Shown in pieces: positions 60,691 through 64,000 of a stretch of 64,000 nucleotides of DNA. The notes beneath the pieces are model-generated. The model was given only the letters and a program-made list of their open reading frames with translations. It was not told the DNA's origin and searched no databases. A program made the position numbers and the translations under genes. Every line of letters begins with the position of its first letter. The first letter of the stretch is position 1. The DNA lies in assembly GCA_016220085.1 (NCBI GenBank), contig JACRIN010000084.1, forward strand, positions 1 through 64,000, written 5' to 3'. The DNA comes from Planctomycetota bacterium (GTDB lineage: Bacteria > Planctomycetota > UBA1135 > GCA-002686595).

Positions 60691-62400
60691 ATGGCGCCCA
60701 CCTTTCCGTCGTTCGTCCAAGTCCTCGGTCGAGCGCACCCGTTGGTGCTGCACCTGCCGATCGGGCTCTTCGTCGGGCTCGCCGTGGTCGAAGTTCTCGC
60801 GCTGTTCGGTTGGCTCACCGTTTCGCGCAGGCTGGTCGGCGTGTGGGTGTGGCTCGCCGCGCTGTCCGCGCTCGCGAGCACGGGGAGCGGCTGGCTGCTC
60901 GGCCACGAGGACGGCTACGGCGGCGAGACGCTCGAGCGGCACGAGAATCTCGGACTGATCGTCGGTGCGCTCGCGCTGATCGTCGCCGGGCTGCACCAGC
61001 TCTCGCACGAGGGCACGCGCACGCTGACCCTGCGCTTCTACCGCGGCTTCGTGTTCGCGACCGCCGCGTTGCTCGTGCCGACCGGACATCTCGGTGCGAC
61101 GCTGACGCACGGCGACGACTTCCTGCTCGAACCGCTGCGCGAGAAGCCCGCGCCCGCGCCCAAGGACCCGAGCGCGCCGGGTGCGCTTGGCGCGCCCATC
61201 GCGTCGACGTACGCGACCGTGATCGCGCCGCTCTTCGAGACTCGCTGCACGTCGTGCCACGGCGAATCGAAGCACAAGGGCAAGCTCGCGCTGCACACCC
61301 GCGAGGCGATCGAAGCGGGCGGCGAGTCGGGGCCGGTGTTGAACCGCGCGCAGCCCGCCGAGAGCGAGCTGTTGGTGCGGGTGAGGTTCCCGGTCGAGCA
61401 CGACGACCACATGCCGCCCGGCGACAAGCCGCAGCCGTCGACGGAAGAGCTCGCCGCGCTGGAAGCGTGGATCCTCGCAGGCGCGCCGTTCGAAGGCGCC
61501 GTCGCCGCGCCGTCGGCGGATGTCGCGCAGAGCGAGGACCCGGCCGCGAAGTCGGCCGAGTCCACCGCCGCGAAGTCGGCCGAGCCGGCCGCCGCGAAGT
61601 CGGCCGAGCCGGCCGCCGCGAAGTCGGCCGAGCCGGGTGGAAAGTCCGCGAAACCGGCCCCGCCGGAACCGAAACGGCCCGCGGCGGACGCGCTCGCGGC
61701 GCTCGACGCCGAGTTCGCGCACGTCGAGACGCAAGAGCTCGACGGGAACTTGCTCTGGATCGACTTCTCCGCGCTCGCGACGCGCACCGACGACGCGCTG
61801 GTGACCAAGTTGGTCCGGCCGGTCGGCGAGTTCGTCGGCGAACTCTCGCTCGCGCGCTCGCAGGTCGGAGCGGGGACGTTGGAGCTCGCCGCGGGGCTGC
61901 CGAAGCTCCGGCGGCTCGATCTCCGCGGCGCGCCGATCGACGATGCGGCGCTCGCGAAACTCGGCGCGCATCCGACGCTCGCGGAGCTCGTGCTCGCCCA
62001 GACCAAGCTGACCGATGCGTCGCTCGACGCGCTGCTCGCGCTGCCGAAGCTCGAGCGCGTGTTCCTGTGGAAGAGCGGCTTGTCGTCCGACGCGATCGCG
62101 CGACTGCGCAGCGAGCGCCCGAGTCTCCACGTCGACGCAGGCGACGTGCCCGACTCCGCGCCGGCGGACGCCGAGACCGAGATCAAGCTCACGAGCGACG
62201 CGCCGTTGCCCGGCGCGCCGGCGCCCGAGAGCCCCGCCGCGGCGCTCGTGCCGATCAACACGAAGTGCCCGGTGTCCGGCTCGCCGGTCAATCCGAAGTA
62301 CGCGGTCGTCTACGACGGCAAGGTGATCGGCTTCTGCTGTCCGAACTGCCCGAAAGAGTTTTGGGCGAACCCGGAAGCGTGCCTCGCGAAGCTGGAGTGA
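60691..62400 (+). CDS. DUF2231 membrane - cytochrome c - LRR - YHS fusion protein
   Basis: 569 residues. Four membrane helices of DUF2231 (about 15-150; RAHPLVLHLPIGLFVG, GHEDGYGG, PTGHLGATLTHG) carry conserved His. A planctomycete cytochrome c domain follows (CTSCHGESKHKGKLALHTRE near 185, MPPGDKPQ). Then come a linker of KSAEPAAA repeats (about 290-325), a leucine-rich-repeat-like part (LRRLDLRGAPIDDAALAKLG) and a C-terminal YHS/TRASH-like metal domain (NTKCPVSGSPVNPKYAV, FCCPNCPKEFW). It is the last gene of the operon, 2 bp after DUF1501, and could be its membrane electron partner (inference). Confidence 0.9.
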   Translation: MAPTFPSFVQVLGRAHPLVLHLPIGLFVGLAVVEVLALFGWLTVSRRLVGVWVWLAALSALASTGSGWLLGHEDGYGGETLERHENLGLIVGALALIVAGLHQLSHEGTRTLTLRFYRGFVFATAALLVPTGHLGATLTHGDDFLLEPLREKPAPAPKDPSAPGALGAPIASTYATVIAPLFETRCTSCHGESKHKGKLALHTREAIEAGGESGPVLNRAQPAESELLVRVRFPVEHDDHMPPGDKPQPSTEELAALEAWILAGAPFEGAVAAPSADVAQSEDPAAKSAESTAAKSAEPAAAKSAEPAAAKSAEPGGKSAKPAPPEPKRPAADALAALDAEFAHVETQELDGNLLWIDFSALATRTDDALVTKLVRPVGEFVGELSLARSQVGAGTLELAAGLPKLRRLDLRGAPIDDAALAKLGAHPTLAELVLAQTKLTDASLDALLALPKLERVFLWKSGLSSDAIARLRSERPSLHVDAGDVPDSAPADAETEIKLTSDAPLPGAPAPESPAAALVPINTKCPVSGSPVNPKYAVVYDGKVIGFCCPNCPKEFWANPEACLAKLE

Positions 62401-62528
62401 GCGCGCGCGTTCCGCGTGGCGCGTCGGTGAGCTCCGTGCGACGACCCGCGCGCGGTCGCAGTGCGCGCGGCATGCGCTTGTGCCCCTGTCCGCGGCTGCG
62501 CGCGACGCGCTGACGCAGCGAGAGCAAG

Positions 62529-64000
62529 ATGGCGACGCGCGTGCTTCGTGGGCTCGGGATCGCCGCGGTGATCGTCGCCGCGGTCTTCGCGGTGTTCCGT
62601 CCGGCGCTCGACGCCCAACTGCTCAACTGGGACGACATCGACGGCATCGCGAACAACGCGCGCTTCCGCGGGCTCGGCTGGGACGAGCTCCAGTGGATGT
62701 TCACGACCAACCTCTCCGGTCCGTACCAGCCGTTGAGCTGGCTCTCGCTCGCGATCGACCACGCGATCTGGGGCCTCGGTCCGGGGCTCGACGCGCCCGA
62801 AGCGCGCGGGTTCCACTTGACCAACGTGGTGCTCCACGCGGCGGTCGCGTTGCTCGTGTTCGCGTTGGCGCGCGAGGTCTTCGCGCTGCGCTTTGGCGCG
62901 AATCGCGAGCGGCGCGAGCCCTGGCCGACGCTCGCCGCGCTCGGCGCGGCGCTCTTCTTCGCGCTGCATCCGCTGCGCTGCGAGTCAGTCGCGTGGGTGA
63001 CCGAGCGACGCGACGTGCTCTCCGGTCTCTTCGCGGTCGCGGCGGTGTGGGCGTGGCTGCGCTGGGCTCGGCCGCGGTTCGCCTCGGGCTCGCCAAGCGC
63101 GGCGAATGGCCCGGGTGCAACGAGTGGATCGAGCGCTGCGGTTGGCCCGAGCGCTGCGAATCGATCGAGCGCAGCGAATCGATCGGGCACGTCGAATGGA
63201 CCGAGCACGGCGAGCTCCGCCAAACGCTCCGCAGCGGCGCGCGGCCACGCCGCGGGCGTTGCCGCGCTCGCCGCCGACGGATCCGGCGGAAGCTACTCGG
63301 CGAGCGCCTGGGGCGTCGCCGCGTGCGGACTCGCCGTCGCGCTCTTCCATTTCGCCATCGACCGCTCCGCGAGCGATCACCTCGCGTTCGCGGAGCACGG
63401 CGAGCTTCTGATCGCCGTCGCGTTCGCTCTGCTCTTCGCCGTCGCGGCGAGCGTCCACCGCCGCGCGGCGCGCGCCGGCTTCGCGGGCTCGCCTGCATGG
63501 CTCGCGTTCGCGCTGGTCGCGTTCCTGCTCTCGCTGCTCGCGAAGGCGGCGGCGATGGCGTTGCCCGCGGTCTTGGTCGCGATCGAGCTCTGGCTCGCGC
63601 GCGCCGCGTCGCCGAGCGAGCGACCGGAGCGCGGCGGCGCGTGGCGCGCGCTCGGCGCGAGCGTGCTCGAGAAGCTTCCGTTCGTCGCGCTTGGCGTCGC
63701 GTTCGCAAGCCTCGCGATGTGGGGGCAACGCGGCGCCGGCCTGATGGTCGCGTGGTCGGATCACGGGCTTTCCGCGCGGCTCGCGCAAGCCGCGTACGGC
63801 GCGTGGTTCTATCCGCTCGCGACGCTCGCGCCGTGGGAGCTCTCGCCGATCTACGACCTGCCGCGCGGGCTCTCGCTCGCGGAGCCGCGCCATGCGTTCG
63901 CGTTCGCCGGAGCTTGCGCCGTCGCGCTCGTACTCGGGTTTCGACCGCGTCGGCGGGTTCCCGGGCTCGCGTGCGCGGCGCTGTGCTATCTCGTGTCGAT
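62529..64000 (+). CDS. TMTC/PMT-like membrane protein, 3' end outside the window
   Basis: 490 codons up to the window edge, no stop. The beginning has a signal-anchor helix and then LLNWDDIDGIANNARFRGLG, WMFTTNLSGPYQPLSWLSLA, FHLTNVVLHAAVALLVFALA and FALHPLRCESVAWVTERRDVLSG. These are the loops of TMTC-type O-mannosyltransferase-like/tetratricopeptide membrane proteins (GT-C fold; the Asp pair and the HPLxxESVAW motif are conserved). A hexapeptide-repeat insert separates helix pairs. It should use a polyprenyl-phosphate sugar at the membrane. The C-terminal TPR part expected in the family is beyond the window. Confidence 0.82.
   Translation, partial: MATRVLRGLGIAAVIVAAVFAVFRPALDAQLLNWDDIDGIANNARFRGLGWDELQWMFTTNLSGPYQPLSWLSLAIDHAIWGLGPGLDAPEARGFHLTNVVLHAAVALLVFALAREVFALRFGANRERREPWPTLAALGAALFFALHPLRCESVAWVTERRDVLSGLFAVAAVWAWLRWARPRFASGSPSAANGPGATSGSSAAVGPSAANRSSAANRSGTSNGPSTASSAKRSAAARGHAAGVAALAADGSGGSYSASAWGVAACGLAVALFHFAIDRSASDHLAFAEHGELLIAVAFALLFAVAASVHRRAARAGFAGSPAWLAFALVAFLLSLLAKAAAMALPAVLVAIELWLARAASPSERPERGGAWRALGASVLEKLPFVALGVAFASLAMWGQRGAGLMVAWSDHGLSARLAQAAYGAWFYPLATLAPWELSPIYDLPRGLSLAEPRHAFAFAGACAVALVLGFRPRRRVPGLACAALCYLVS
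63099..63206 (+). repeat. 18-bp tandem repeat in the TMTC-like gene
   Basis: Six in-frame 18-bp units (AANGPG, ATSGSS, AAVGPS, AANRSS, AANRSG, TSNGPS) form a Ser/Asn/Gly loop in an otherwise hydrophobic protein. The frame is kept. Confidence 0.75.

Noticed and set aside
1-64000. tRNA or rRNA genes and insertion sequences
   Set aside because: No cloverleaf with a TTCGAATC-type arm, no rRNA core sequence and no transposase-like protein was recognised on either strand.

Overview
**Organism.** The DNA is very GC-rich, with codons strongly favouring GCG, CGC, CTC and TCG. It carries gene families typical of Planctomycetota: two DUF1549/DUF1553 cytochrome proteins each followed by a Tat-dependent DUF1501 protein, a PVC-type propeller/cytochrome c/DUF1080 lipoprotein, a formylglycine sulfatase, a DUF2231-cytochrome-YHS fusion, and secreted proteins ending in a C-terminal module common in that phylum. 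A high-GC planctomycete, possibly near the Saltatorellus/Rohdeia/Engelhardtia group, is the best guess (inference from families recalled, no search was run). No rRNA, tRNA, CRISPR array or intact transposon was seen.

**0-9.6 kb, housekeeping and signalling.** An NrfD-like membrane fragment lies at the window edge. Then come speA (minus), a PLP-dependent dehydratase, three small membrane proteins, a SPOUT RNA methyltransferase, a PduO-type cobalamin adenosyltransferase and acylphosphatase. Convergent to these is a two-gene YfiR / hybrid histidine kinase operon.

**9.7-25 kb (minus).** A secreted lamin-tail protein is followed by a coupled pair of M14 carboxypeptidase homologues, one intact and one without its zinc ligands. 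Next are a patatin lipase, a small unknown gene with a methyltransferase, a large lipoprotein and a glutamine synthetase-like enzyme. Two coiled-coil genes end this block, and the larger is cut by an in-frame TAG.

**25-31 kb (plus).** An MgtC/DUF4010 membrane protein precedes an isolated PduS-like flavin/Fe-S reductase and PduT-like microcompartment shell protein. The shell protein keeps the Fe-S pore cysteine, and a 22-codon repetitive mini-ORF is coupled to it. No other microcompartment gene is in the window. A tiny Lys-rich protein and a sulfatase follow.

**31-45 kb.** A tandem pair of Cys-rich secreted proteins, a Tat-targeted DODA-type dioxygenase, a secreted arginine/agmatine deiminase-like protein, a 75-residue protein and the 1321-residue PVC lipoprotein lie on minus. 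A secreted alpha/beta-hydrolase with C-terminal repeats lies on plus.

**45-51 kb, worn segment.** It holds a truncated copy of the PVC lipoprotein 5' end (ATG-TAG), an HDOD protein, a frameshifted REC-CheX protein, an 0.8 kb stretch with no gene, a second gene cut by an in-frame TAG, an HD phosphohydrolase whose start lies in a 24-bp minisatellite, and a relic of an FtsX/MacB permease.

**51-64 kb (plus).** One tight operon carries DUF1549/1553, DUF1501, DUF1549/1553, DUF1501 and DUF2231-cytochrome-LRR-YHS. A TMTC-like membrane protein runs off the end.
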